Assembly (NCBI GenBank): GCA_033002965.1 | Contig: JAURVB010012418.1 | Location: 1-64,000 of the forward strand | Source of the DNA: Piper betle | Taxonomy: Eukaryota > Streptophyta > Magnoliopsida > Piperales > Piperaceae | Direction of reading: 5' to 3' | Length of the DNA stretch: 64,000 bases | Notes under the pieces: generated by a model | The model's input: only the letters and a program-made list of their open reading frames with translations | What the model was told of the DNA's origin: nothing | Databases searched by the model: none | Program-made: the position numbers and the translations under genes | Shown here: positions 23,865 through 35,405 of the stretch, piece by piece | Layout of the letters: each line of letters opens with the position of its first letter | Position numbering within the stretch: the stretch's first letter is position 1

Positions 23865-24597
23865 GGCTGCTTCCCTGCACTAGAGGCAGGGAAGCTTATC
23901 TGCGCCAACTTTTAATTTGGGTCGTCCGATTATAAAGACGGCCCAGATTTATTAATTTTTTAAAAAAATATAATTTGATCGGAGGCCATTCAATTAGAAG
24001 GATGGCCCAGATCACATGGAGGGCGGAGGCGGAGCGCCGCCGCTGCAACAGGGGAGGAAGGGCGCGTGCCCCTTTGCCTCGACCCGGCCCCCGCCCCGAT
24101 GCCCACCACGGCCAGATCTGGCCTCCACCAGATGTGGGCAGGCTACAGCCGAATGCAGGCAGGCTACAGCCTGATGCGGGTAGGCCATTGTGTCCAGATC
24201 TGGCTGCCACCGTTCCTGTCTGGGCCACTGCCGGCCAGATTCGGCCGCTACAAGCTGGACCTGGCCATCATCCTGCCAGATCTGGTCTGGGGACGGCCAG
24301 ATCTGGCAAGGGGCAAGACGACAGGGTCGAAGGGGAGCGGGGCGGAGGTGCGTCCGCAGTTGGGCGGCAGGTTGGCGGCTGGGAGCGAGGAGGAGGGAGG
24401 GGGAGGAAGCATGTCCCTCCCCCTCGCGAAAGGGTGGCGGCCACGAGAGGCAATGATACGACGGGCGACGCAGCGGTGGGGCGGTGGCGGGGTGGCAGGG
24501 CATCTTGGAATTTTTTTGAACAAAAGATCTGGGCCGTCCTTGTCATTAGACGGACCGAGAAGAGAGTTCGGGGTCTACCCCAGGCTCTCGTTCACTT

Positions 24598-24602
<5 letters not shown>
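23862..24602. mobile_element. TA-flanked hairpin element 3
   Basis: About 740 bp between two TA tracts. The left outer hairpin has a GCTTCCCTGC / GCAGGGAAGC stem (23869-23895). An inner hairpin follows (GGGTCGTC / GACGGCCC, about 23919-23944). The right end has the counterpart GGGCCGTCC...GGACGG-like stem (about 24532-24555) and an outer GAGAG/CTCTC hairpin (24560-24592). The GC-rich core (about 24005-24510) contains four perfect CCAGATCTGG palindromes. Same layout as elements 1 and 2 with different stem sequences. Confidence 0.7.

Positions 24603-24638
<36 letters not shown>
24603..24638. repeat. (TA)n microsatellite, right flank of hairpin element 3
   Basis: A TA tract of about 17 units that closes the element 2 / element 3 composite. 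Confidence 0.9.
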
Positions 24639-24639
<1 letters not shown>

Positions 24640-25204
24640 TATTGTGTGGATTCCACTTGGCATGGTCCCCAAAAAAAAAAAAAAATTGGCAAGTTGGAGA
24701 AAGAAGAGGTTATTTTGATATTATCATTTGTCCCAACATGATGTGTTGAAAACCAAGGGTGCCCAACAAAATAATCAATAAGTGTGGCTCATTACAAACT
24801 TTTAAGTGGTGTAAAATTTCCAATTAAAATAAAATTGAATTGGAAGCGAATTTAAACTTTTAATATTGCTAAAAAAACTTAATATTTATGTTTTATATAG
24901 ATAATTATAAGGTGATTATTTGTTTTATTTGTGGTTTATTTCTGTATTTTCAATACAACCAATATGCGCTAGACTAATTTTATCGTGTTAAGTTTACTAA
25001 AAGTGTGTTATGATTTTGATAAGTATAAAAAAGCAAACAATTAATTTAAATTACTTTTAATAATGAAAATATGCTTTGAATAATACGGAGGTGAATTATT
25101 AAAAAACATAGTTCAGCTTAGTTTAATTTAATAATAAATAGTTTTTTAACTAAATTTTTTATTTAAAAATTTGATTTGGCCAGGTCAAATCCTCACTGCC
25201 CCGC
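24639..25204. other. Distal upstream region of the BAHD gene
   Basis: AT-rich, no gene recognised. A run of 16 A residues lies at about 24670-24685. Confidence 0.4.
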
Positions 25205-25363
25205 CCTTCCCACGTGCTTCCCACGTGCTACGCCCCTCCATCCCACGTGGTATTTGACCATTGCACATAGTCAACTATATATATACAAGCCTTAAAAACC
25301 TATTAAACACCCACCACTAATACTAAACGCCATACTCAATTTCTCATACAACTTTCATACGCC
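25205..25363 (+). promoter_or_regulatory. Proximal promoter of the BAHD acyltransferase: three G-boxes, W-box cores, TATA
   Basis: Three CACGTG G-boxes (25211-25216, 25222-25227, 25244-25249) stand within 40 bp. They are followed by TTGACC (25254-25259) and the inverted core GTCAAC (25270-25275), both WRKY-type W-box cores. A TATA-like CTATATATATAC starts at about 25275, roughly 90 bp before the ATG. G-boxes bind bZIP and bHLH factors such as MYC2 and ABF. Stress, jasmonate or ABA control is inferred, not shown. Confidence 0.7.
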
Positions 25364-26749
25364 ATGCCCATCTCCTTCCCCGTCCACCGCCGCCAAACCA
25401 TCCTAGTCCGGCCGGCGGAGCCGACGCCGACGGAGACGAAGCCCCTCTCCGACGTCGACGACCAAGACCTCCTCCGAACCCACACATCCTTCGTCTTCCT
25501 CTACCCCCACCGGCCTCCCATGGCCGGCCAGAACCCGGCCGACGTCATCCGCCGGGCCCTCGCCAGAGCCATCGTCCACTTCTACCCCCTCGCCGGACGC
25601 CTCCGAGAAGGACCCCGCCGTAAACTGTACGTCGAATGCACCGGAGGCGACGGTGCCGACAATGGAGTTATTTACACCGTCGCCGACGCCGAGATACGGC
25701 TCGACCAGCTCGGGCCGGAGCCATCGCCGCCGTTACCATGCATGGATGAGCTGCTGTATATCTCGCCGGAGTGGGAGGGAGTGGTTGGGACGCCATTGGT
25801 GGTGGTGCAAGTCACCCGTCTGGCTTGCATGGGATTTGTGCTCGCTGTACGTGTGAACCACGCAATGGCCGACGCTAAAGGCGTCGCCTTGTTCCTGACC
25901 GCCGTCGGAGAGATTGCAAGAGGTGCGCCGGCGCCGGCGGTCCTTCCAGTGTGGCGCCGGGAGCTGCTATCATCCCGAAACCCACCTCGAGTCACCGGAG
26001 TCCACCACGGCTACAACGACGTCGTCCCCATTGCCGGAGACAACGACGAGTACGGAAGTGGCGCCGCCGCCCATGCAATGGTGGAGGATGAGAACTTGCA
26101 TCACTCATTCTTCTTCGGCGCCAAGGAGGTGGCTGCCGTGCGGCGGCACCTTGGCGCCGCCTCGTGCTCGACGTTCGACGCAATTGCTGCCGGCATATGG
26201 AAGTGCTGGGCCGCCGCCTGGGACTTCGACGCTAGCGACAAAGTCCGGCTATACTTCGCAGTGGATGCACGGCGGAAGCTCCAGCAAATCACACTAGGTG
26301 ATGGGTACTACGGGAACGTGATCGTGGTGCCAGCCGCAGTCGCAACGGCCGGGGAGCTCGGGTTGAGTCCAGGGAGCCGTGCGGTGGAGCTGGTGAGGGG
26401 AGTGAAGGAGACGGTGGACGAGGAGTACATGAGGTCATTGGCGGACCTAATGGAGGTTGAGTGTAGGCCGGCCATGGAGCTGGACCGGGCTTATTGCGTT
26501 TCAGACTTGACTCGGTCCGGATTGGATAAGGTGGATTTCGGGTGGGGTGAGCCGGTTTACGCTGGGCCAACTATGGGGGGTAGTTTCGGCTTTATGTCTT
26601 GGACATATCATGTTAGGGTTAGGACTGAGAAGGGAGAGGAAGGGGTGTTGGTTCCTTTGTGCTTTCCAAGGAGGGTCATGGATAGGTTCAAGGTTGAGCT
26701 CCATAATATGATCACCAGTGGAGCTAATTTGATTGTTGACAATTCTTGA
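25364..26749 (+). CDS. BAHD acyltransferase, benzyl-alcohol benzoyltransferase (HSR201) type
   Basis: A cytosolic acyl-CoA-dependent acyltransferase of specialised metabolism. The family moves acyl groups such as benzoyl, acetyl or tigloyl from CoA to an alcohol or amine. The 461-residue frame is open from end to end and matches the usual 430-460 residues. The catalytic HxxxD is HAMAD (residues 166-170) and the structural DFGWG is intact (391-395). Other family marks: 'LVRPAEPTPTE' near the start, 'YPLAGRLREGP', 'CMDELL' and 'MDRFKVEL'. The ATG at 25364 is the first in frame after the TATA box. The gene is intronless and strongly GC-rich, unlike its surroundings. The subfamily resembles benzyl-alcohol O-benzoyltransferases and alcohol acyltransferases; the true substrate cannot be read from sequence. 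A decayed paralogue lies at 42.1-43.1 kb. Confidence 0.93.
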   Translation: MPISFPVHRRQTILVRPAEPTPTETKPLSDVDDQDLLRTHTSFVFLYPHRPPMAGQNPADVIRRALARAIVHFYPLAGRLREGPRRKLYVECTGGDGADNGVIYTVADAEIRLDQLGPEPSPPLPCMDELLYISPEWEGVVGTPLVVVQVTRLACMGFVLAVRVNHAMADAKGVALFLTAVGEIARGAPAPAVLPVWRRELLSSRNPPRVTGVHHGYNDVVPIAGDNDEYGSGAAAHAMVEDENLHHSFFFGAKEVAAVRRHLGAASCSTFDAIAAGIWKCWAAAWDFDASDKVRLYFAVDARRKLQQITLGDGYYGNVIVVPAAVATAGELGLSPGSRAVELVRGVKETVDEEYMRSLADLMEVECRPAMELDRAYCVSDLTRSGLDKVDFGWGEPVYAGPTMGGSFGFMSWTYHVRVRTEKGEEGVLVPLCFPRRVMDRFKVELHNMITSGANLIVDNS

Positions 26750-27831
26750 AAATGTAAGTGGTTATCGTTTGTAATAATTAATTGTTTATGATCCATATGG
26801 TATGTCCAACAGTTATTGTTTAAAATTTTGAAATGTTTGAATCCAGGTAAAAGATGTACTAAGTTGAATAAATGGTGGGTTTGAGTTGGAATGATCTTGT
26901 ATATTGTCATAACTTTCTTTTTCATAATCTTCTTATATAACCAATAATTAATTTATAGTTCCATATGTTGACCTCTCACATAATAATCACAATTGGTGTT
27001 GTATGTCATTATAATTATACATTACTATATTTTTGTTTAATAATTTATAATTTACTCAGTCATGATCATGATCACTCATGCATTTTTTAAAAATGTCTAG
27101 ATTAATACAAAATGGCTTTTGTGTATAATATATATATATATATTTTCAAGCTCCTGCGAATATTATGTTGATCATTTTGATTAACGACTATATAAAACTG
27201 TGCATTATGGATTCGGCAAGTATAAAATATATATGTTCTGTTTATCCAATGACTGCAGAAGTATGCAATGTGGGGAATGTTTCGAACGTATCTTTTTATA
27301 AATAAAAAAACATTCTTTATAACTACGAATACAAGTGGAGTTTATTTAGTTAATTACATTTGATATGACTCCAATAATTATTGTTTTATAAAAAAAATGC
27401 CATGCTTGTTATAATTGATTGGTCTTTTAATAATCTAATTTTTGTGCTCCATCCAATAATTTTTTCACAAAACAAAAACATCATCTTCATAACTAGGAAC
27501 CATATATAAAAAAAGAAATATTATTTACATTAAGCTTTCGATTATAAAATTGTGTTGCTGTGTAGGAATGATTTTTGAACTAATAATTTACTATGATCTC
27601 ATCTCTTAGACGAAAAATTAGTACTTAAATTTGAAAAAGAAAATATATAATCTAAAATTTCGAGCAACCGAATATAAATTTTAATAGCTGGAATATCATA
27701 TATTATAGAGAATATTATACTTAACTAATATCTAACCGTTGATTTTAAATTGATAATTGGGATTAATTAACTATAAATTAAATTATTGATCCTCTGATTA
27801 ATTAGCCTCCTCACTCGCTCTATTCAACAGC
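26750..27831. other. 3' flank of the BAHD gene, no further gene
   Basis: AT-rich DNA with a short TA tract near 27130-27142 and no coding similarity. Transcription of the BAHD gene presumably ends within the first few hundred bases. Confidence 0.5.
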
Positions 27832-27885
27832 AATGGCAGCTCCTTCTCCTCCCCTCTCCGTCAACGTTGCCCACCCGCTGGCAAA
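27832..27885 (+). other. Short coding-like fragment cut by element copy B
   Basis: A GC-rich 54 bp stretch opens with ATG and reads MAAPSPPLSVNVAHPLA before the element begins. It could be the start of a broken gene; some BAHD proteins begin in a loosely similar way, but 17 residues are too few to decide. Its last 8 bases, CTGGCAAA (27878-27885), equal the 8 bases after copy C (42040-42047). Confidence 0.3.
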
Positions 27886-28698
27886 CATGGTTGCAAAAAT
27901 CGGAATCGGAATCGGTTTTCGAGGGAGTTGGAATCGGAATCGGAATCGGTCTAAATCGGACAAGAATCGGTCCAGTTGAATCGGTTCAAATCGGTCATAT
28001 ATAATAATTTAAAAACTCATAATATAAATATATAAAAATTAGATATTAGTGTAATTTTGATATTATTATGTGTATTATATTTTATGATATTTTTTATAAT
28101 TTTTAAGATTTTTTTGAATTATTTAGAGTTAGTTATTATTTTTGACACGTGTTAGAAACGAGTCAAATTTTAATTACGAGAATGCCACGGTTGTTATTTA
28201 TCTCTCCCGCATCCACCCTGCTTCCCCGTCGCCACCGCTGCCACTGCTGCCGCTGTGCCCCTACTCCCCCCCAAACCCACCCTGCCCCGCCCCACCCCGC
28301 TGGCCCCATCCTGTGCCCGCCCCGCCCCGCCTCCCCCTACCAGCCTTGCCCTGTCCCTCCCCACCAGCCGCCCCACCGCCTCCCCCTACCAGCCTTGCCC
28401 TGTCCCTCCCCACCACCGGCGCCCCACCCCACCTCCCACAGACGGCCGCGCCCCAGCCCCGCCTGTCCAGATCCTCCCCCTGCCGCCCACCCCCACCCCC
28501 CCGCCCGTCGCCCAGTCGCCGCCATCACCGCTAGCCGTCACCGGCCCGCCACCGTTCGGAATCGACCGATTTGGGCTGATTCCAGAATCGGTTCGAATCG
28601 GCCGATTCACGGCCCTATTTGGATAAAAACCGATTCAAGTGTTTTTTGAATCGGTTTCCCTCTGATCCGAGTGGAATCGGCCGATTCTCAGAACACTG
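27886..28698 (+). mobile_element. hAT-like 'AATCGG' element, copy B
   Basis: The 813 bp copy starts CATGGTTGCAAAAATCGG and ends with CCGATTCTCAGAACACTG. Order is as in copy A: AATCGG-rich terminus, AT-rich arm with 'cgagtcaaattttaattacg' (28160-28180), C-rich core (28200-28550), CCGATT-rich terminus. Its own flanks, CTGGCAAA and GTATAAAC, do not match. The left flank instead matches the right flank of copy C. Confidence 0.8.
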
Positions 28699-29280
28699 GT
28701 ATAAACTTCATAACTGTTTTTTACGAGAGAATTCTGAAACAAGACATATATGGAAATTAATGTAATTATTTGCTAATATAGTAAAAAAATTAATTAAAAG
28801 CAAATAATCCATGAATGTATTATTTCATGATTTTAACCAAATTTTTTATAAGTTAGAGCATTTTTAATTTAAAATTTTGATATTAATTTATGTTATTTTA
28901 GATTTACATGGGTAGTTGTAGTTTTTAATAGTTGTATATATTCCTCTTTGTATAATGTGGAGGTTGTCATCCCTTTGGTAACTTAATATTGCCTACTCAA
29001 TTAAACTTATTACTTATTTTTAATATATATTTTAAATTAGTTTTCTTAAATTGAATTAAAATATGTTACTTAATTGTACATATATAATTGTAGAATGTAT
29101 TTCTAAGTATTAATTATCTGAGAAGAAAATAATCATATTTTTATTTTAGGGTTTATAGTGTTAATTCAAATACCAAATATAATTCCTAAAATAAAAAAAT
29201 TGAAAGCATCAAGTTTATTTAATTCATCGCTCTATTATCAACTCCTCACATTCATAGATGTATGTTCAAGCGCGAGATTT
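28699..29280. repeat. AT-rich repeat, copy 1 of an imperfect set
   Basis: The block at about 28860-29270 recurs at about 31740-32170 and partly at 32180-32400. It contains 'tttctaagtattaat', 'ttatagtgttaatt' and 'ctctattatcaactcc'. The first two copies flank the repeat at 29.3-31.65 kb, as if it had inserted into a tandem array. Confidence 0.55.
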
Positions 29281-31660
29281 ATGGCTCCCACGAATCAGTC
29301 TTCGCTTTGTTGTTGAAACAGGTTGGATGAGTGGTTTGGTGGGACCAAAGGCACCCTTGTTGTGCAAAAAATCATGCGAGCTAGAAAATAAAATGCCAAG
29401 TGCAAGGAATAACACCCAAGAGATTTTACGTGATTCTTTAAGGTTCAATTCGAATGTCTAAGTCAATCCACAGTGGCTTGATAACTACAAATTCACGATT
29501 TTCCTTGATTTTTATACTTCACACAAAATAGTGAATTTTGATGCCTTTAAATAAATTTACCTTTGAGATCTTTGACTCTAATACCTTGGTTTATCCCTTT
29601 CTAATTATCAAATATTCAAAATAACCTCACCACCGTATCCAAAAACAGTGGGGTAGTAAGTTTTGCCACGATCTGAGGTTTAGAAGGCCTTTAAATTATT
29701 TTTAGAATGATAATAGACTATACCGGACCGTTTCAGGTTGGTTCAGAGTAGGATAAATGCTGGACAATACCAGTTGGCATGCTCAGGCTTCTAAAATTTC
29801 TGGGTGCACCGGGTGCAGGTGGCATTTGGTGTGTCAGTTGGTTTTGGGTCGTGTACGGGTATAAGGACGCAATCACGGTCCAAGTCTCGTCATGATCATA
29901 AGCAACGGAAAGCGGTCACGGATTTACTAGAACAAGTGAACTCAGTCAACTAAGCAGGCCCAACACACCCGCTTAGGAGGGTGGTGCAATGTCGGCTTTG
30001 GTGGCTCCAGCGACGGCGTTTCCAGTGGTTGAGGCTGGCAGCGATCGCCCAAATATGGAGTTGAAAAGTTTCGACTGACTGGCCTGGTTCTGTCCCTGTT
30101 TTCTGGTGACGGCAATGGCCGAATGCGAAGGGTCTTGATTTGGGTTTGTAATTGGCGATGATAGGGACCCATTGGAGGCAGTGGATTGTCCTGCAGTAGC
30201 TCTGGTCGGCCAGACGAAGGTTGGAAAGATGGTTGAATGCTGTTTTTGCATTGCTACAATATGCATTTTTAGGGGTACTATCCGGCGAGGGTGGCTTCCT
30301 CTCTTACAGATCTCAACTTGGGTTGTGTCGGTGATGTTGAGGGGAGTTCGGTGGAAGTGTCAGTCTGCCAAGCGGTGGCCTTGGCTGGCCATACAGATGA
30401 CCCAAAGTTGACTGGCAGCTACATTGCTTTAGCGAGCCGCTCCTTAAAAGCTTTTCCAGCAAAGAAGGGCATCTCAGACGGTGTCTATCAATTGAGTTTT
30501 GTTCCCATATATGAGGGGAACTCAGTGGAGGTTGTGGTATGACCGGAGGCAGCCTAGACTGACCGGACGCACGCCGACAAGGTGGTTGTTTGATACCATT
30601 TCTTAATCCGGTAGGGGGCCTTTCTTGGCTTTTTTCAGTGACAGCAAGCTCCAAGCTCCATGCCACTGGTCTTGGAGTTCGCCGGAGGTGTTGCTCCGGC
30701 GAGGGGGCTCCTCCCTTTTCCTTTTCTTCTTTGCTTCTTCTCTGCCACTCCTTTCTTTCTTTTGCTTCTTCTCTGCCGCTCCTTTCATTCTTCCACTTCT
30801 TTCACAACAACAAATACCCTAGAACGCTTTCTAATCTCCTGCGGTGACGGATAAAAAGAAGACTGGCTGGGTTTCTTGGTGATGGAGGCGTTCACTGAGG
30901 CACGTCTTCGGCGGGGTGGGGGTGGGGAGGGGGGAGGGGTGGCTTCTTCTTCTGGTCTTCAACTCTTCTTGCTTACTACTGCTCTGCTCTATGACTCCCT
31001 CTCTTCAATGCAAGACCCCCCCCTTCCGGACTTCACCGGCCAACGGCAATGGGGTTGTGGACTTCTTTCCTTGGCAAGACCCGGCTTTGGCGAGGCAGCG
31101 ATGTGGGTAGGGTGTAGCAACTCTCCAAGGCGGCAACGGTGATGATCAACAAGGCTTCGAATGAACAAGGTAATGACTCTTGGCTTTGCAACAAGGGAGC
31201 AAGCAGCCCACAGTGGGGGACTTTGATCGGGTGTTTGTGTGGGTCACCGGAATAGCATCTCTGGTGAGGAGCTCTCCGTCGGGCTTCTCTTCTCAATTTC
31301 TCCTTTCCTGCTTCTCTACTTCTTCTCTCTTTTTTCAACACACGAGCCTTTCTTTTAGAGTACGTGCCCCCCTTCACTTCTCTTTTTCTCTGTCATTTAT
31401 AGAAACTTCAACCATTTTTTGCTCCTCATTCCAAGCGCCCAAAATTCTAACCAACTTCCTTATCCTCTCCTTCTTCTTGTCTTCTTCCTTTGATTTTGGA
31501 ACCATCGTGAGCTGACTTAGGGATTCGAATTAAAACCTAAAGAACCACATAAAAAATCTTGGGTGTTATTCTTCGTACTTGAAATTTTTATTTTTTTATT
31601 TTATTACACTGTTTCTTTGTGCGACACCCTATGAGACACGAAGTGAAGTGTGATCACAAC
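29281..31660. mobile_element. Dispersed 2.4 kb repeat, likely LTR-retroelement remnant, copy 1
   Basis: Its first 500 bp match 57135-57640 in order and orientation: 'gtgggac(t/c)aaaggc', 'atagtgaatttt..tgcctttaaataaatt', 'aataacctcaccaccg' and 'ggaccgtttcaggttggttca'. The remainder is a moderately GC-rich, pyrimidine-heavy leader-like sequence with small internal duplications (for example the 'ctttcttcttttgcttcttctctgccgctcc' neighbourhood at 30720-30785). No polyprotein domain is recognisable. Long frames are not supported. Confidence 0.5.
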
Positions 31661-32410
31661 AGGGGTGGAAAACCCATGCCCGAACAATGCATCACATTAA
31701 TTTAGACCCCCATGAAAACTCTATGGGTTATAGAATTATTTATTTATAATTATTATTTAGTATGAAAAAATTAGAGTATAATTTAATCGAGTTAAAATAT
31801 TACGAAATAATTATTTCCTTTAATTTTTAAAATATTACTCAATTTAGCTTTTTATCCTTATTAACTCCTTCCAAACTAAACCTATAATTTATTTTTAACA
31901 TAAATTTAAAATTAGTTTTATATAAGTGAATGAAAATTTGTTACCTTATAATATAAACAATCATTTTAGAATGTCTTTCTAAGTATTAATAAAAATTTGT
32001 GTTTCTCTCATCGAAGAAGAAAATGAACATATTTTCATTAAGGTTTATAGTGTTAATTTAAATACCAAGTATAATCCCTAAAGTAAAGAAAATGGAAATA
32101 AATGAAAACTTAAAATATCAAGTTTATTTAGTTCCTCACTCTATTATCAACTCCATACATTATGGTTCCCATAAGACATATTATTTATATTTATTATTTT
32201 CTATGAAGAAAAATAGGGTATAATTTTATCTAATTAAAATTCTCAAAAATAATAGTTTGTTTTTAATTTTTAAAATTTTAATCAAATTAAATTGTTTTTA
32301 CTTAGTAATACCTACTCAATTAAATTCATTACTTATTTTTCATATAAAACTAGAATTCAGAATTTGTACATATTTTTATTTTATAATTTATAGTATTATT
32401 ATTTGCTATT
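31661..32410. repeat. AT-rich repeat, copies 2 and 3
   Basis: See the related block at 28699-29280. Copy 2 is about 31740-32170. Copy 3 (about 32180-32400) keeps only the 'cctactcaattaaa..cattacttattttt' portion. Confidence 0.5.
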
Positions 32411-35150
32411 ATATGTTAATAGTCAAGCTTTGAAAAAAATAAAAAGTCAACTGCAAAATATGAAAAAACATAAAAAATTAATGATTTTGTAATTTAATAT
32501 TTTTAGAAAATCACTTTTTTGTTAAAGTTCCTTGTGATATACAAGGGATTTAATATGTTGCAACGGTTATCGTCTCACTGTTAAAGAATATTTAATACCA
32601 ACATTAATAAGTAAAGATTTCTAAAGCAAAAGTGAAGGGGACAAATCAACAATTGAGAAATCCCACACACTTAGTCCCACTTTTGTCGGTGGTAATGGTC
32701 TCCAATTGGAATTCCTCAAGCGCGTTGCCAGCTACATACACTCAAGTCACAAAGTGCAAAACCTTGTCTCCTCGTTTTTCTCACCTCGAATTATACATAA
32801 GTTATGGACAATATATTTGTTTAATTATTTAACAAAAATTATATCCTTGTTTTCATGGACATAATTGTTCAATAAATATTCCGAACATATGTATTATATT
32901 AAACAATTAAACAAATTAAAATTCATCATCAAAATATTATAATTCTATGATAATTAATATAAAATGAACACAACACATGAACATAATAGATCTATTTTTC
33001 CCTCCTTTATTTAGTTCCTTGTGATATACAAGGATTTAATATGTTGCCAAGGTTATCGTTTGAGAGTTAAAAGAATATTGAGTAGTAATTTGTTGCCCAA
33101 TCGACTTTAACTAAATTACCTTCTTATTAAATATTCTTACGACAGTTTTGTTATTTAAAGAATAAATAGATACTCTTAGCTATGCTTCGATAGTTACTTA
33201 TTAGGTCTTACCATTAATATTGACCATGAGACCTTACAACTAATTATTTTCACAAAATATTTAATAGCAACTTTAATAAAGATTTGTAAAACAAAAGAAA
33301 AAAGAGGAAAAAGCAATAATTGAGATACCCCACTCAAGTCACACCTTATCGTCAACCTTGACTTCATCGTTCCCACCTTTTTTCTTTGTCTTCCCACTTC
33401 TGCATTTGCGATCTACAATTTCCATAGTTTTTGTCTCATTTTCTCTTAAACAATCTGCAAGTTTTGGTGCTACTATGTTTGATCTCTTCTTGCCCAGCCG
33501 TCTGGTAAAAAATTGAGGCAGGTTTTTCCTTACTTTGACATAATAAGTTTGTCTTTTGATATAGCTTGGTTAAAGAATTGTCTTATTCAATTTCAAATGC
33601 TTTAGACATTGATGGTGCAATCTTCCTAGGACCGAATGAGATTAGATTCACAACTAATTTAATTATGCAAGTTTCAAGTTCCGAAGTTATGGTTGTTTTC
33701 TTAATTTGGAAATAATAATTATATCATCACATAACCGTATACATATGAGACTCAAAAAAAACTATTTCTACTAAAAATTTCTATATAATAAAAGTGGATT
33801 AAATAATGTAAAAAATAACTCTACTATTCAAATATTTGTTCACCATAGTACTATATAAAAGATGTAACAATTATTAATTAGTAAACTGATTCTCTGCTTC
33901 TTATTTCTTTCATATATTCTTGGGTTACATATCTGACAAATAATAAATACTTTCAAAATCATGACCAACACTGGTAATCATAAATATATTGTTGCTTGAG
34001 TAATTGTAGTTGTATGTTTTTTTTTTGGCTGAATGCTATAAAGTAAAGATAATATGGAAAAAGGTAAATATATTTGTACAATTAGAAGAAATATTTTGAT
34101 AAAAATAATAAATAGTTGATTAAAGAATCATAAGTCCATAATGATTTACAAAAAATAAAAAATAAAAAATGTCACTAAAAATAAAATATCTAATTAAAAA
34201 ATGAGATCTTATTCAAGACTCTAATGTTAAATTTTAAAGTAAATATGATAAAAATGGAGATACAAATAAATCCAAATAAAGAATGAAAGTCAATTTAATA
34301 CTAAAAAATTACAAAAAAAAATTATAACTAAATTGAAAATAAAAATATCCCCAAAATTTACTTGGTTTGTTTGAAAATTGATTCGCCTCTTTCGCTTCTC
34401 GCATACAATTGAATAAATATTTTCATAAATGTTTAAAAAATTGTGATAAAAATAATAAATATGTTTAAACAAGATTAATTTGAGAAACTCAATTTAAAAT
34501 AGAATGCCACATTTAGAATTCAAATCTTAGTTAAAAAATTGATTGAATATTTTTAAATAGAATGACAAATTTAAAATTGAAAACTTTTTTAGAAATCTTA
34601 TATATATAGCCAAATAATCAAAATTAAAAAAGGTAAATTTGAAATAAAAACTAAACATTACTTTATTTATTGAGCGAAAATATTTTGGTGATTTAGTTAA
34701 TAAAACTTATAAAAATTTATGGTTAAGAAGTTTTGTTTAAATAAACCCACCTTTAGAGCCGTGACCATGGTGCATATGGTAAATATATATATGGCGATTG
34801 TGTGAGACTGCATTCAATAAAACAAATATTTGATTAATCAATGCAATATTTTTTTACTCACAGCACAAAAAAAAGGTGCTAATAAAAAATAGAAACAATC
34901 TAAGCAGATACTCCATTAATTTTGCTACAGATATAAAAAAATCATCATGCTATAGATATAGATAATAAGATAATATTAGATACTCCATAAATTTTGCTAC
35001 AAATGTATTACTTCTCCTTCTAAAGAGAACTTGGAAAAATAGAAACTTGGAAGCAGGCTTGTCTGTACTTGTCTGGTACAATGTATAATATATAGGGTGT
35101 TAACTCTTTAAAATAGATTTCATTGTTTTGATCAACCATTCATTTGCCTA
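32411..35150. other. Long AT-rich region upstream of the resistance gene
   Basis: No credible coding frame. A direct repeat links 32525-32660 with 33010-33340 ('agttccttgtgatatacaag', 'ttaatatgttgc', 'aacaattgagaa' or 'aataattgagat'). The rest is low-complexity AT DNA with poly-A runs. Confidence 0.45.
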
Positions 35151-35405
35151 ATCTAAACTTGTTATTGCCACTGTACTATAGCTGATAAGTTTTTTATTAC
35201 CATAGCTGATAAGTTTTTTATCACCATTGTTGAATATACCGTGTGTGTGTGTGTTTATTTATTTATTTATTTCTTTATTTCAATCTTTCTTTCGTTCTTT
35301 TTGGTGTTAACAGGAAAGAGTTGGCCAAGATGTTCAGATCTTTCAACAAAACTAACAAACATCAGATCGAATCCAAGCCTCCTGCATGTGGTTCCATAAA
35401 CCCCA
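35151..35405 (+). promoter_or_regulatory. Immediate upstream region of the CNL gene
   Basis: A 20-odd bp unit, 'atagctgataagttttttat', occurs twice in tandem at about 35178-35224. A (GT)n and (TTTA)n tract follows at 35240-35280. 'ttaacag' at 35307-35313 could be a splice acceptor for a 5' leader exon; the donor was not found. Confidence 0.35.

Noticed and set aside
30590..31515. Several Ser/Leu/Phe-rich frames in the 29.3-31.7 kb repeat
   Set aside because: Pyrimidine-rich leader-like DNA gives such frames. The matching repeat at 57-58 kb does not conserve them.
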